Shown: positions 26,023 to 36,451 of the stretch, piece after piece
How positions within the stretch are numbered: the stretch's first letter is position 1
How the letters are laid out: every line of letters starts with the position of its first letter
Assembly (NCBI GenBank): GCA_937899245.1
Contig: CALDKB010000014.1
Coordinates: forward strand, 1 to 64,000
Length of the DNA: 64,000 nt
Source of the DNA: an uncultured Bacteroidales bacterium
GTDB lineage: Bacteria > Bacteroidota > Bacteroidia > Bacteroidales > ML635J-15
Direction of reading: 5' to 3'
Notes under the pieces: generated by a model
What the model was told of the DNA's origin: nothing
What the model saw: the letters and a program-made list of their open reading frames with translations, nothing else
The model's database searches: none
Translations under genes and position numbers: made by a program

Positions 26023-29000
26023 CTACTTAATCAGCATTAGCGTTCCCTTCTTGTTTTTTATGCTTCCGTCAAACATTTCGGCTTCCACATAATACGAATA
26101 TGTGTCGACATTCTGCATTTTTCCGTTCAACGTACCATCCCAGCCGGTATGCAAATCGTTGGTAAAGAACACTTCCTCGCCCCAACGGTTAAAGATACGG
26201 AATTGCAAAAGTCGCTTTATGCCCAGACCGCGCACATAAACAATGCTGTTGTCGTCGCCCGACAGAGGAGTAAATGCACCAGGCACATCCAGCGTCAAAC
26301 GCATATCAACATCTATATGAATATTGAAATTATCCTCAAAGCAGCCTAGCGAATCTGTCAGCCACACTACATAATCTGCATTTTCGAGCGGGTAAAACAA
26401 CAAGGTGTCGCAATTATGCGACTCAACGCCCTCATCAGGCGACCACCGACAAACAACCGGCATTCCATTTGCCTCAATCACAACAACAGCCGTATCCCCT
26501 ATGCTTATGTTGGAAAACTCAGGCGAAACCATCGCATCAAGCGGCTGTATCACTTGCACAGAAACAGAATCTGTAGCGCGACACATCCTTTCTGTATAAG
26601 CGTCGACCACATACGAACTACTTGATTCCGGGCTAACGGTCTGCTCCTGCAGCGAGTCTCCAATTGGCATGTGCCAGTAATAAGAATCACCACCCCACAC
26701 GGAAAGCTTTACTTCTCTGCCCTGGCATATCGTCGTATCATTGCTTGTTTCAATACGAGGGCTATGGTATATAGCATATTCATGAGAAATACTATCAAGA
26801 CATCCCAAATGGTTTGCGACCGACAGAGAGACAACAACCGTTGAATCGTTAAGTGTCGGATTACGCCACGCCACAGGAACCTCATCGCTACTAATAGAAA
26901 GTTCAGAACCGTTGAGATACCACCTTGCGTCGGAATATCCAGTTGAATTATTCACAAGCACACCATCAAGCGGCTCGCACATACCGCCTTCAAACACAGA
27001 GCCATCAACTTGCAACGAAAATGCGGATTCTATTTGATAAACGTATATTTGTTCGATGATATCTATCGTACAATTGCCGCTATATACGGTCAACGACACA
27101 GGGAAATATCCAGATTGAGAGACGTACTCATAAGTATGGTGCACAGTAGGAGTAAGATAATTGTAACCGCCACCGACAACCCACTGCAACGACTGCACAT
27201 TATATGCATTACGCATTTCGAAAACCACCTCATCGCCTACGCAAATTGCCGTATCACTGATGAATATTTCCGCATAAGGGCCAAGCACTGTAATATTTGA
27301 AGCATTATGAACTACGCACCCTGCTGGAGTTGTAGCAGTAAATAGCACATTATACGTCCCAGGCCTGTTGTATAGATAATCGGGGTTCTCGACGTACAAG
27401 ACATCGCCATTCCCCATTTGCCACGAAAATGCAGGCTCCGTACCCGACGGAAGAGCCACCACCGACACATCAAAATCCGGCTCGGCAGGATAACAGTCGA
27501 AAACAGACTGTGCCAGAGAAAAATCTACATCCAGACTTTCCACCCTCACTCCATTTGCATAGAAAACAGAATCGGAACAACCAATTCCTCCGGTAACTTT
27601 TAGAGACAAAGGGAATTGCCCTGGCGACTGATAATGATGCGTAACCTCGGGACCACCATTATCAAAAATACCGCCATCACCAAAATTCCAATCGTATGTA
27701 AATTCAGCATCAGTAACACTTGACGAAAAGACGCTCAAACCACCGATACAAACGCTATCGTCAAAATCGACGGAAAGGTCTGGTATATCAATCACATGAA
27801 TATAATTCTCCAAGACTTGCCTGTCGGTGCAACCATGACGCGTCGTTACATGACAAGAAATCGAATAATCACCAACTTCATTATAACTACCAGTTACAGT
27901 AGCCCCAGAAACAGTTTCATTATTGCCAAGATTCCACGAAACGCCGCCAATCGGATCATCGGTATAAGGCAACGAGCATTGGAATTCGAAGGAAGCTGGC
28001 AAGCATGCAACCGATGACGGAGGCGTTATTTCGGCACGAGGATCAACAACATAAACCGGTTTTGTATAAATAGTAACACATCCGTCCGGTTGGCGCAAAT
28101 AGGCAGTTATTGTATAACTGCCCCCGACAGAATAAATATGGTCGCGTGAGATATTTTGCCCTATTTCAACCCAGTCCAGCTCATCAACCGGGATTCCTGC
28201 ACTCTCCCAGTCGTAGGCGATATCGACAAAAGCAGGATCATAATCGTCGATTTCGGCTGAAACATATTCGTTCATGCACACAGTATCTGGATCGATATGC
28301 CAGCTGAAAAGTAAAGAATCTATTTGCGAATTTACTACCGCCACATAAAAACACCCTGCATTATCGTTATGTCCGACAAGTGTACATGTGTAATGCCCGT
28401 AACCAGGATATGAATAATGAAAATTCCTTGTAATTGAATGCGGCTGATAATAAATCGTATCTTCTTCTTCGTTTCGCACAATCCATTCCCAATATTGAGC
28501 GCCGCGATTATCCGTGATTGTGTAGTTGAAGTCGAACGGTGCCGAGCAATGAGTCGACTGCTCGAAATGCATTATCGGAGGTTTCACGTATACCCGATCC
28601 CACCAATATATGTCGGACTCGCAACTCAAATATTTAATCTTTATTCCAACACGAACCCAACCTGTATCAAGCTCAAAATTCATTTCATTGTACTGGTTGT
28701 TTGCATTTCCACCTCCAGTTCTATTCTCAGACTGCAAAACATATTGAAAGACAAGTGTATCGGAAGCAGTGTACATCGAATTGTAGAAGTAGTACAAATC
28801 TTGCGGACAAACGGTATCGCCATTTATAAAATTATGGTAAAAATCCATGACGCCAAAATCTTCCGGCTCCACTTCCCTACCAACTTGAATTGAATGGCAA
28901 GCAGAAGAGAGATGAGAATTCAGCATTTCGGTTACAACACACCCTGAAGTGTCGGTGATTGTCAGAGACGGGACATATTCACCTACTTCGGAATACACAT

Positions 29001-30468
29001 GCGACGAAGACGGAGATGTAGAATGCCCGCTCGTTCCATCGCCATAATCCCAGAAAAAATCGACAATGGAGCTATTTGAAGTATAGGCAACATCGTGATT
29101 GAATGTAATTAGCGCAGGAGCACAATCTCCACAGACATCAGATGTAATATGAGCTTCAGGATGATTTACAATAATAGTTGGACCCTCGAAAGTAGAAGTA
29201 CATCCCGCGCTTGTATAAGCAATCATTGTCGGATGATACACGCCATTCCTTATATATGTAAACGAAGGATTTTCCGCAGAACCGATTGACCCCATATAGT
29301 CAAAATCATAACGATAGCCACTATCATCGCCAATTGATGTATTTGTAAAGTTAACCACAAACGGAAAATTGCACGAGAATGTAGAGTCGACAGTAAACGA
29401 GGCCTCCACAGCCTGCACCCACACCTCGAAAGTTACAGACTGCCTACACGGGCCATTGGGATCGACAGTAAACGTAACCGTATACCTTCCGGCCTCCATA
29501 TATACATGATGAGCATTATTTTCATACGAAACAGGAGTACCGTCGCCAAAATCCCAGGCGCACTCAACTTCGCGAAGCAAATTCTTATACTCATACGATA
29601 CTTTTTTACAAACAGTCCTAGGAGCCTCAAAGCGTGGCTCTATCGGTGCAATCGACACCAAATCGGGATTCTGCAAGACAGTTGTACACCCATAGCTATC
29701 TGTAACGGTAACGCCTACATCATAATGTCCATTCGACAAATAAGTATGCATAACATTGTCACCTGTACCAGAACTTCCATCGCCGAAATCCCATTGCACA
29801 GTGTGAGATGAAGACACATTGGGAGCCGTAGTAACAGCAGCCAAAAGATTTGCTGTCAACGGAGCCGTACACCAGCGAGCATTTTCCGCAGAGACCTGCA
29901 CACTTGGAGCCGACGACACATTAATAATCTGTGCAAAATGCTCGTCGGAGCAACCATTGGCATCTGTAACACGCAACGACACAGTCAACAAACCTGAATG
30001 CTCGTAAGAATGGACAGGATTTTGCCCTATTGCATTTGCACCGTCGCCAAAATACCAAAGCCAGTCGGTAATCGGAGCATCTCCTTGTTCCGACCTGTCA
30101 ATCATTGTTACATCGAGCGGAATACATCCTGTAATTGGTGTTTCGTCAAAAGCAGCAACTGGAGAATTAAAAATTACCACTTCATGGCTTGCCTCTGCCG
30201 TCTGCCCACCGGCAGTTACCACCACCGACACTGTGTAATGTCCTCCACGCAAATACGAAAAGGTAGGACTTGCAAGCGACGACTCATCGCCGTTTCCCGA
30301 CAACCAATGATACGACACAGCACCAGAACTTCCAGAAACCGTACACCCAAAAGTTATATTTTGCGGAGAACAGCCCTCAAACGAAACTGCAGTAATATCA
30401 GCAGCAAGCTGTCCTTTTGCTACAAATACCAAAAGCAACAAAGCTAATATAACAACAATTCGTTTCAT
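26023..30468 (-). CDS. Giant PKD-domain adhesin-like protein with T9SS type B sorting domain
   Basis: 1481 residues from the ATG at 30468, which starts the signal peptide MKRIVVILALLLLVFVAKG. About a dozen PKD-like beta-sandwich repeats carry [WD]-x-[FY]GDG motifs (DWLWYFGDGAN, VQWDFGDGSSG, CAWDFGDGTP, FFWDYGDGTSG, YDWNFGDGGIF), most with Cys pairs and H-x-Y strands. The last about 85 residues (VPGAFTPLSGDDN, FRIFNRWGEEVFF, GWDGTLNG, DTYSYYVEAEMFDG, KGTLMLIK) are the gliding-motility-associated/CHU_C type B sorting domain. It is expected to leave by the T9SS and act as a surface or released adhesin. Divergent from it lie PorP/SprF-like and OmpA genes, matching the known need of type B substrates for SprF-like partners. 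Glycan or protein ligand unknown. Confidence 0.9.
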   Translation of the reverse strand: MKRIVVILALLLLVFVAKGQLAADITAVSFEGCSPQNITFGCTVSGSSGAVSYHWLSGNGDESSLASPTFSYLRGGHYTVSVVVTAGGQTAEASHEVVIFNSPVAAFDETPITGCIPLDVTMIDRSEQGDAPITDWLWYFGDGANAIGQNPVHSYEHSGLLTVSLRVTDANGCSDEHFAQIINVSSAPSVQVSAENARWCTAPLTANLLAAVTTAPNVSSSHTVQWDFGDGSSGTGDNVMHTYLSNGHYDVGVTVTDSYGCTTVLQNPDLVSIAPIEPRFEAPRTVCKKVSYEYKNLLREVECAWDFGDGTPVSYENNAHHVYMEAGRYTVTFTVDPNGPCRQSVTFEVWVQAVEASFTVDSTFSCNFPFVVNFTNTSIGDDSGYRYDFDYMGSIGSAENPSFTYIRNGVYHPTMIAYTSAGCTSTFEGPTIIVNHPEAHITSDVCGDCAPALITFNHDVAYTSNSSIVDFFWDYGDGTSGHSTSPSSSHVYSEVGEYVPSLTITDTSGCVVTEMLNSHLSSACHSIQVGREVEPEDFGVMDFYHNFINGDTVCPQDLYYFYNSMYTASDTLVFQYVLQSENRTGGGNANNQYNEMNFELDTGWVRVGIKIKYLSCESDIYWWDRVYVKPPIMHFEQSTHCSAPFDFNYTITDNRGAQYWEWIVRNEEEDTIYYQPHSITRNFHYSYPGYGHYTCTLVGHNDNAGCFYVAVVNSQIDSLLFSWHIDPDTVCMNEYVSAEIDDYDPAFVDIAYDWESAGIPVDELDWVEIGQNISRDHIYSVGGSYTITAYLRQPDGCVTIYTKPVYVVDPRAEITPPSSVACLPASFEFQCSLPYTDDPIGGVSWNLGNNETVSGATVTGSYNEVGDYSISCHVTTRHGCTDRQVLENYIHVIDIPDLSVDFDDSVCIGGLSVFSSSVTDAEFTYDWNFGDGGIFDNGGPEVTHHYQSPGQFPLSLKVTGGIGCSDSVFYANGVRVESLDVDFSLAQSVFDCYPAEPDFDVSVVALPSGTEPAFSWQMGNGDVLYVENPDYLYNRPGTYNVLFTATTPAGCVVHNASNITVLGPYAEIFISDTAICVGDEVVFEMRNAYNVQSLQWVVGGGYNYLTPTVHHTYEYVSQSGYFPVSLTVYSGNCTIDIIEQIYVYQIESAFSLQVDGSVFEGGMCEPLDGVLVNNSTGYSDARWYLNGSELSISSDEVPVAWRNPTLNDSTVVVSLSVANHLGCLDSISHEYAIYHSPRIETSNDTTICQGREVKLSVWGGDSYYWHMPIGDSLQEQTVSPESSSSYVVDAYTERMCRATDSVSVQVIQPLDAMVSPEFSNISIGDTAVVVIEANGMPVVCRWSPDEGVESHNCDTLLFYPLENADYVVWLTDSLGCFEDNFNIHIDVDMRLTLDVPGAFTPLSGDDNSIVYVRGLGIKRLLQFRIFNRWGEEVFFTNDLHTGWDGTLNGKMQNVDTYSYYVEAEMFDGSIKNKKGTLMLIK

Positions 30469-30489
30469 ACACAAACTCCCATTTCTGTG

Positions 30490-30519
30490 CAAAGATACAA
30501 ACTCTTATTAATTTGCAAA
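30490..30519 (-). promoter_or_regulatory. Promoter of the PKD adhesin gene
   Basis: On the minus strand TTTG (30519-30516), an 18-base gap and TATCTTTG (30497-30490) match the Bacteroidota consensus. The -7 box ends 21 bases before the ATG. Confidence 0.65.
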
Positions 30520-30557
30520 ATAATTTGCAATTTTTTTTATAATTTTAAAAATAATCT

Positions 30558-30565
30558 TATCTTTG
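30558..30565 (+). promoter_or_regulatory. -7 box of the porP/sprF-like operon
   Basis: TATCTTTG fits TAnnTTTG exactly and is 22 bases before the ATG at 30588. The -33 region is poor. The same octamer in the divergent promoter (30490-30497) suggests the two transcription units may be expressed together. Confidence 0.5.
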
Positions 30566-30587
30566 CGAAAGATAAAAAATCCTTTGT

Positions 30588-31598
30588 ATGAAAGGTCTCA
30601 AATGGTACATATTGATAATTTGTCTATTTTATATGAATTTTTGCACTGCGCAAGATATTCATTTTTCACAATACAATGCCGTACCATTAGTTTTCTGTCC
30701 TGCTGCGACAGGATTTTTTGAAGAAGATTTAAGGCTCTCGAACAACTACCGCACACAATGGAGCGCCATCGGAGTTCCATACCAAACAATCTCAGTTTCC
30801 GCCGACGCGCCTATCCGCTTTCTCGGCAGGTCGGCACTAGGCATAGGACTTACATTCCTGCACGACAAGTCGGGAGGCACCAAACTGACAGCCAACAAAT
30901 TCATGCTTTCCGTCTCATACATCATCAGTTTCAGGAAGAAGCACCTAATTTCCGCTGGCATTCAAGGCGGCTACGTCGACAAACACTTTTCTCTTGACGG
31001 CATCAGCCTGCCAAGCCAATACAACCCCGACACCGGACTTTTCGACAGCGATTTGCCAAACAACCTTGACAACCCGAACACAAGCCTTGGATACTTCGAC
31101 ATGAACATCGGCATTTCATATCGCGGAATACTGCAAAAAGTAGAACCGTGCATAGGTCTTTCAATATTGCACATAAACTCGCCAAAGGAATCGTTCTACG
31201 ACAACAACAGCAAACTGACACCCAGAGTGCTGTTAAATGGAAAATTACTAATACCTTGTAATAAATCATGGTCGACAGAACCTCATCTACTGACGACATT
31301 CAACAAGAAAGCAGAAGAAATGATTTTTGGAGCTAATGCGGAACGAAAAATACCGACAAGAGCTATCACTTCTGCATTTGCCGGAATCAGCATCAGAACA
31401 TCATTCTCCAACATCGACGCAACAATACTATCGGCAGGACTTACCTTTTACGGCATTATTGCAGCCGTCAGCTACGACATCAACCTTTCGAAACTCATAC
31501 AGGCGACACACGCACGCGGAGCTTTCGAAATATCGCTTATCTACAAATTAAAATTCGCCCGAAAAAATTACATCACACTTCCATGCGACCGTTTTTAA
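30588..31598 (+). CDS. PorP/SprF-family T9SS outer-membrane protein
   Basis: 336 residues. Signal peptide MKGLKWYILIICLFYMNFCTA, then the hallmark QDIHFSQYNAVPLVFCPAATGFF, LSNNYRTQWSAIGVPYQT and LGIGLTFLHDKSG of the PorP/SprF family (TIGR03519). Family knowledge: these barrels are needed for secretion or anchoring of type B sorting-domain substrates such as SprB. It starts 120 bases from the divergent PKD/type B gene and is followed after one base by an OmpA/PorE-like gene, a classic substrate-partner arrangement. Its partner is very probably the PKD protein. Confidence 0.9.
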   Translation: MKGLKWYILIICLFYMNFCTAQDIHFSQYNAVPLVFCPAATGFFEEDLRLSNNYRTQWSAIGVPYQTISVSADAPIRFLGRSALGIGLTFLHDKSGGTKLTANKFMLSVSYIISFRKKHLISAGIQGGYVDKHFSLDGISLPSQYNPDTGLFDSDLPNNLDNPNTSLGYFDMNIGISYRGILQKVEPCIGLSILHINSPKESFYDNNSKLTPRVLLNGKLLIPCNKSWSTEPHLLTTFNKKAEEMIFGANAERKIPTRAITSAFAGISIRTSFSNIDATILSAGLTFYGIIAAVSYDINLSKLIQATHARGAFEISLIYKLKFARKNYITLPCDRF

Positions 31599-31599
31599 A

Positions 31600-33705
31600 A
31601 TGAAAAAAATTCTGTTTGTCATATTGATTTTCCTTATACCCGTTGGGGTCTTGGCGCAAAGTAATTCCAACAAGGCCACGACAAAGTCCAAACTATACAG
31701 GGAAGCTCGTGTTGCTCAATTCAACGGCGACATTTTTACCGCAATCGACAAATACCAGCAGTACGCCAACAATTATCCAGGCAGTAAAAAAATACACAAT
31801 GTCCTTGCCCACCTATACTGGCAAGAAAGGAACTACCCCGAAGCAAAAAAATATTTTGTTCTGTCGTACAAGGACGACCCACAAAAAAACATCATGGAAT
31901 TGTATTATTCTGCAAAATGCAGCCATATCATGGGGCAGTACGATGAAGCTCAAAAGGAGTACAATCGCTTTGCGGCAGCAGCCAAACAAAAAAAAGAATT
32001 GCGCAACTACACAAAGCTAGCAAAAAATATAGCAAACAGCATAAGCGAGTTTTCTACTGATAGTTTCCAAAACGATATAGCAATCGTACACCTCGACACT
32101 ACCGTCAACAGCATGCACATTGACTTTTCGCCAATGCCATACGGAGACGACAAACTTATTTATGCCTCGCTCAGGGAAAACAAAATCAACTACTACGACA
32201 TTTATTCCGACACGCTACCAGTACGAAAATTCTTTGTTGCTGAAGAAAAAGAAGACCAGAGTTGGAACTTTGTCGGAGAATTTGACACGATTTTCAACGA
32301 TACTGAAGCCGACGTTGGCAACGGTGCATTATCATACGACAAAAAGCGCTTCTATTTTTCAAAATGCAAGAAAGACTCCTACGGGAAAAGAATATGTAAG
32401 ATATATGTCTCAAAACTGGAAAATGAGAAATGGCAGTCGCCAGAATGTCTACCGGAGGTAATAAACAAGAACGGCAGCAGTTCTTCAATGCCGGCACTTG
32501 GCATATCACGACTTCACAGCGACGTGCTGTATTTTGTGTCCGACCGCGAGGGTGGACTTGGCGGTTTCGACATCTGGTTCTCATACTACAACAGCAACAA
32601 AGGCGAATGGAAAGAAGCCAAGAACTGCGGAAAGGATATCAACACAATTAGCGATGAAATCACACCGTTCTACGACATCATCGCCAAGACATTGTATTTC
32701 AGTTCCGACGGTATGCCAGGATATGGAGGATTCGACATATTCAAGTCATTCGGCGAAGGCAAGAATTTCTCCAAACCAGAAAACATCGGCAAACCAGCGA
32801 ATTCAAATTACGACGACCTATACTACACAATAGACGAAAGCCGGCAAAAAGGTTTTCTAACATCAAATCGAGACGGCGGCTTTTCTCTGCGACACAAAAA
32901 CTGCTGCGACGACATTTACGAATTCCTTGATTTCAGCCATATTGTGATTGCCGTAGATGGCAAAGTACTAGGTGTTTCAGACTCGACTTACTACAAAGAA
33001 ATCGAAGAGGAATACACAAAGAACAGATACATTGACCTCAGTAAAATTGAAGACAACGAAAACATTGAGGTGTTATACGACTACCGCGTCGACCTATACA
33101 TGAAAGACAAAGACAACAACGACTATTTCCTGAAATCAACGCAAACAACAACGGGGTCTTACATTTTCAGTCTGGAGCCAAACTTCGACTACTACATTAG
33201 CGTAAAGGACATGAACGGTAAAGACAAGACAATGGCCTTCACTACAAAAGGAATAACAAAATCTGACACGCTCCACCTCGACCCCATCATCATCTACTCG
33301 CTACCGACACGACCGATTATTATCGAAAACATATATTACGATTTCGCCAGCTACAACTTGCGCGACGACTCCAAAACCACAATCGACACAACCTTGCTGA
33401 AACTTATGAACGACTACCCCAGCATAATTATTGAAATAAGCTCGCATACCGATAGTATCGGCTCCGACGAAAGCAATATGACATTGTCGCAGAACCGAGC
33501 GCAATCAGTTGTCAACTACCTAATTCAGAAAGGCATAAAATCCGAACGACTAATTGCCAAAGGTTATGGTAAAACAATGCCTATTGCGCCCAACTCCAAT
33601 CCCGACGGCTCCGACAATCCGGAAGGAAGGCAAAAAAACAGAAGAACAGAATTCAAGATAATAGGACATCTCGAAAACATTGAACTCTTGTACGAATTAG
33701 AATAA
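31600..33705 (+). CDS. OmpA-family protein with TPR and PD40 propeller (PorE-like)
   Basis: 701 residues: signal peptide (MKKILFVILIFLIPVGVLA), N-terminal TPR-like helices (about 35-135, AVAQF/YPEAKKYF pattern), a PD40/WD40-like beta-propeller (about 150-440: DKLIYASL, RFYFSKC, LYFVSDREGGLGGFDIWFS, LYFSSDGMPGYGGFDIF, GFLTSNRDGG), a carboxypeptidase-regulatory-like strand domain, and a C-terminal OmpA domain (IYYDFASYNL, EISSHTDSIGSDESN, LSQNRAQSVVNYL, RRTEFKI). The order is that of PorE, which ties the T9SS to peptidoglycan. It lacks a lipobox, so it is probably periplasmic. One base separates it from the porP/sprF-like gene. It may be a PorE paralogue dedicated to the PKD adhesin rather than the core PorE. 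Confidence 0.85.
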   Translation: MKKILFVILIFLIPVGVLAQSNSNKATTKSKLYREARVAQFNGDIFTAIDKYQQYANNYPGSKKIHNVLAHLYWQERNYPEAKKYFVLSYKDDPQKNIMELYYSAKCSHIMGQYDEAQKEYNRFAAAAKQKKELRNYTKLAKNIANSISEFSTDSFQNDIAIVHLDTTVNSMHIDFSPMPYGDDKLIYASLRENKINYYDIYSDTLPVRKFFVAEEKEDQSWNFVGEFDTIFNDTEADVGNGALSYDKKRFYFSKCKKDSYGKRICKIYVSKLENEKWQSPECLPEVINKNGSSSSMPALGISRLHSDVLYFVSDREGGLGGFDIWFSYYNSNKGEWKEAKNCGKDINTISDEITPFYDIIAKTLYFSSDGMPGYGGFDIFKSFGEGKNFSKPENIGKPANSNYDDLYYTIDESRQKGFLTSNRDGGFSLRHKNCCDDIYEFLDFSHIVIAVDGKVLGVSDSTYYKEIEEEYTKNRYIDLSKIEDNENIEVLYDYRVDLYMKDKDNNDYFLKSTQTTTGSYIFSLEPNFDYYISVKDMNGKDKTMAFTTKGITKSDTLHLDPIIIYSLPTRPIIIENIYYDFASYNLRDDSKTTIDTTLLKLMNDYPSIIIEISSHTDSIGSDESNMTLSQNRAQSVVNYLIQKGIKSERLIAKGYGKTMPIAPNSNPDGSDNPEGRQKNRRTEFKIIGHLENIELLYELE

Positions 33706-33835
33706 CATACAAGTGCCAAGCAGAAAGAAAGCCGAAGCTGCATGTAAACCTATTCTTCAAAATATTAAATAAAATGTTAATCTTCAAACACAAACAAAAT
33801 TTTCTTCTTAAATTAGCACCGAAATTTTTCATGAG

Positions 33836-34435
33836 ATGAAAAGATACTTTTGGGTAATAATATTATTGATAATCAGCATATCGGCATTCGCACAAAACGA
33901 AAAGTTATATCTATACGAACCTGACTCTTCGACACTTGTAGCGCCAAAGCTCGACAACGAATCACGATTCACTTACAAGTTTAGCACAGGCGTCAGCATT
34001 TCTGCATGCAAGGAATGCCTTACAACAACAGCTTTTATTGCACCAGAAATTGGCTATAAAATAAACGACAAGTTCACGCTTTCGGGCGGTTTGGCTGTTT
34101 CGTACTCAATGTTTCCTGGAATATCAGAAAACACAAATGCAAACAGAATGTTCAACTACACTCTTTTTGCAAAAGGTTCGTACCAACTGACGCCAAAAAT
34201 CAGCATTTATGGTGCAGCAGCTGTAAATTTCAACGATTACTACAACAATGCGAAACCTTCGTTTGCAGGAATTTTTGGTGCCGACTACCATGTAACCGAG
34301 CACTCCACAATTAGCATTGCTGTAAGCATAAGAAAAAACAATAGCAACTTCATGCCATTGGGCTACGGAATGTACCCGCATCCGCTAATGGACGGACCTA
34401 CGTTTGGTGGTTTTGATGATTCGGCAATTAGATAA
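33836..34435 (+). CDS. Small outer-membrane barrel-like protein
   Basis: 199 residues with a signal peptide (MKRYFWVIILLIISISAFA) and amphipathic strands typical of an 8-stranded barrel (FTLSGGLAVSYSMF, FNYTLFAKGSYQL, ISIYGAAAVNFNDYY, STISIAVSIRK). A Cys-x2-Cys pair (SACKECL) lies near the start of the mature part. The C-terminus does not end in an aromatic residue (DDSAIR), which is unusual for a barrel. The family is unrecognised. It follows the OmpA gene after 130 bases and could be part of the same transcript. Confidence 0.6.
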   Translation: MKRYFWVIILLIISISAFAQNEKLYLYEPDSSTLVAPKLDNESRFTYKFSTGVSISACKECLTTTAFIAPEIGYKINDKFTLSGGLAVSYSMFPGISENTNANRMFNYTLFAKGSYQLTPKISIYGAAAVNFNDYYNNAKPSFAGIFGADYHVTEHSTISIAVSIRKNNSNFMPLGYGMYPHPLMDGPTFGGFDDSAIR

Positions 34436-34445
34436 ATAAAACAAA

Positions 34446-34524
34446 GCCGCTGGCTGAGTGCAAATCGAAGCCGCGATGATGAAATTTCATCTGTGCTAAG
34501 AGCTTTAGACTGCCGCCCGAGGTG
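34446..34524. repeat. Extragenic repeat with palindrome
   Basis: GCCGCTGGCTGAGTG (34446-34460) is the reverse complement of the CACTCAGCCAGC phrase at 41696-41707, and is close to CTCAGCCAGCGG at 41758-41769. It is followed by the 14-bp palindrome GATGAAATTTCATC. The interval lies between a barrel gene and ygiQ and shows no gene. Confidence 0.4.
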
Positions 34525-34563
34525 CAAAAAATGTATTCAACACCATTACAGACCGATTAAACA

Positions 34564-36429
34564 GTGAAACAAGCAGACAAACCGAAACAGTACGCAAACA
34601 GTCTCTTTGACACAAATTTAGGAGTAGACAAGTTCTTTCCTACCTCTGTAAAGGAATTGAAACAATTTGGCTGGGACTACATTGATGTTATCCTTGTCAG
34701 CGGAGATGCGTTTGTTGACCATCCTTCATTCGGACCAGCCGTAATTGCACGCGTATTGCAAAATGCAGGTTACAGGGTTGCCATTGTCCCACAGCCAAAC
34801 TGGAAAGACGACCTTCGCGACTTCAAGAAATTCGGAGAGCCACGGCTTTTCTTCGGAGTTACAGCAGGAAACCTCGACAGCATGCTCAACCATTACACAG
34901 CCAACAAGCGACTTCGTAGCGACGATGCATACACACCAGGCGGACAAGCCGGTCATCGCCCCGACTATGCAACATCGGTTTACTGCCACATCCTCAAGAA
35001 TCTATTCCCCGAGACGCCAATCGTCATTGGCGGAATAGAAGCTTCTATGCGCCGTTTTGTTCACTACGACTACTGGCAGGACAAGATTCTGCCGTCGATA
35101 CTGGAACTTTCAAATGCCGATTTGCTTTGTTACGGAATGTCGGAAAAATCTATTGTTGAGATAGCTAACCGCATAAATCAAGACGGACATCACTACAACT
35201 GCTTCAATATTAAGCAGACTGCATATTTAAGCGACGATAAAGACATAAAAAAGGACGATATAGAACTTCACTCATACGAAGAAATACTTGCCGACAAGAA
35301 AAACTATGCCGAGAACTTTGTAATTGTCGAACGCGAGGCAAATTCATACACAAACCGCCGAATAACACAAAAACTGGAACACTCGAAGCTAATTGTAAAC
35401 CCCACCTACGAACCGCTATCGGAAACTGAAATGGATTCGATATACGCGTTGCCATTCACACGACTTCCGCATCCGCGCTACAACGGCAAGCCCGACATTC
35501 CAGCCTACGAAATGATTAAAAATTCGGTAACTATACATCGCGGATGCTTCGGCGGCTGTTCGTTCTGCACAATTGCGGCACATCAAGGAAAGAATATTTC
35601 GAGCCGTTCGGAAAAATCAATTATTGCCGAACTCGAAAAAATCTCTCAAATGCCAGATTTCAAAGGGCACATCAGCGACATAGGTGCGCCATCGGCAAAT
35701 ATGTACAAGATGCACGGCTTTGACGAAGGACTTTGCAAAAATTGCAAACGACCTTCGTGCATTACACCGCAAATTTGCAAAAATCTGAACACTTCGCACG
35801 AAGAACTTTGCAAACTATATCGCAAAGCGCTTGAAGTGAAAGGCATAAAGAAAATCAGCATCGGTAGCGGCATCCGCTACGACATTGCACTTCACAAAAC
35901 CGGAAATGCCGAAACAGACAAAATAAATGAAGAATATCTTGAATTAGTAATATCAAAATTTGTTTCTGGCAGATTGAAAGTCGCCCCAGAACACACATCG
36001 CCAAAAGTGTTGGCGCTTATGCGCAAGACACCTTTTGAAAAATTTGGCGAACTGAAAAAGATTTTCGACCGCACGAACCAGAAATGCGGCAAAAACCAGC
36101 AGCTGATACCATATTTCATTTCAGCCCATCCTGGTTGCACAGAAGAAGACATGGCCGAACTTATGGCACAGATAAAAAATTTGGGCATTTGTCCGGAACA
36201 GGTGCAGACATTCACCCCCACCCCGATGACACTTTCTACCGTCATGTACTTTACAGAGCTGAATCCATACACCATGGAAAAGGTTTATGTGCCTAAATCT
36301 CGTGAAGAACGCGAAAACCAGAACATGTACTTTTTCTGGTACACACCAGATGCCCGCAAAAAGATAGAACGGCGACTGCTGAAACTTGGCCGTGCCGACA
36401 TAATTGCGAAAATGAAGAAAAGGATTTGA
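34564..36429 (+). CDS. YgiQ-family radical SAM protein
   Basis: 621 residues, cytoplasmic. The N-terminal B12-binding-like/UPF0313 segment FFPTSVKELKQFGWDYIDVILVSGDAFVDHP is diagnostic, followed by FFGVTAGNLDSMLNHYTANKRLRSDDAYTPGG. The radical SAM [4Fe-4S] cluster motif C-x3-C-x2-C is at Cys328, Cys332 and Cys335 (RGCFGGCSFC). A second Cys-rich segment (CKNCKRPSC) and the C-terminal DUF3362-like region follow. Start codon GTG at 34564. The reaction is unknown for the family. Confidence 0.93.
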   Translation: MKQADKPKQYANSLFDTNLGVDKFFPTSVKELKQFGWDYIDVILVSGDAFVDHPSFGPAVIARVLQNAGYRVAIVPQPNWKDDLRDFKKFGEPRLFFGVTAGNLDSMLNHYTANKRLRSDDAYTPGGQAGHRPDYATSVYCHILKNLFPETPIVIGGIEASMRRFVHYDYWQDKILPSILELSNADLLCYGMSEKSIVEIANRINQDGHHYNCFNIKQTAYLSDDKDIKKDDIELHSYEEILADKKNYAENFVIVEREANSYTNRRITQKLEHSKLIVNPTYEPLSETEMDSIYALPFTRLPHPRYNGKPDIPAYEMIKNSVTIHRGCFGGCSFCTIAAHQGKNISSRSEKSIIAELEKISQMPDFKGHISDIGAPSANMYKMHGFDEGLCKNCKRPSCITPQICKNLNTSHEELCKLYRKALEVKGIKKISIGSGIRYDIALHKTGNAETDKINEEYLELVISKFVSGRLKVAPEHTSPKVLALMRKTPFEKFGELKKIFDRTNQKCGKNQQLIPYFISAHPGCTEEDMAELMAQIKNLGICPEQVQTFTPTPMTLSTVMYFTELNPYTMEKVYVPKSREERENQNMYFFWYTPDARKKIERRLLKLGRADIIAKMKKRI

Positions 36430-36451
36430 AAATTTGACTATTTGAAAATTG

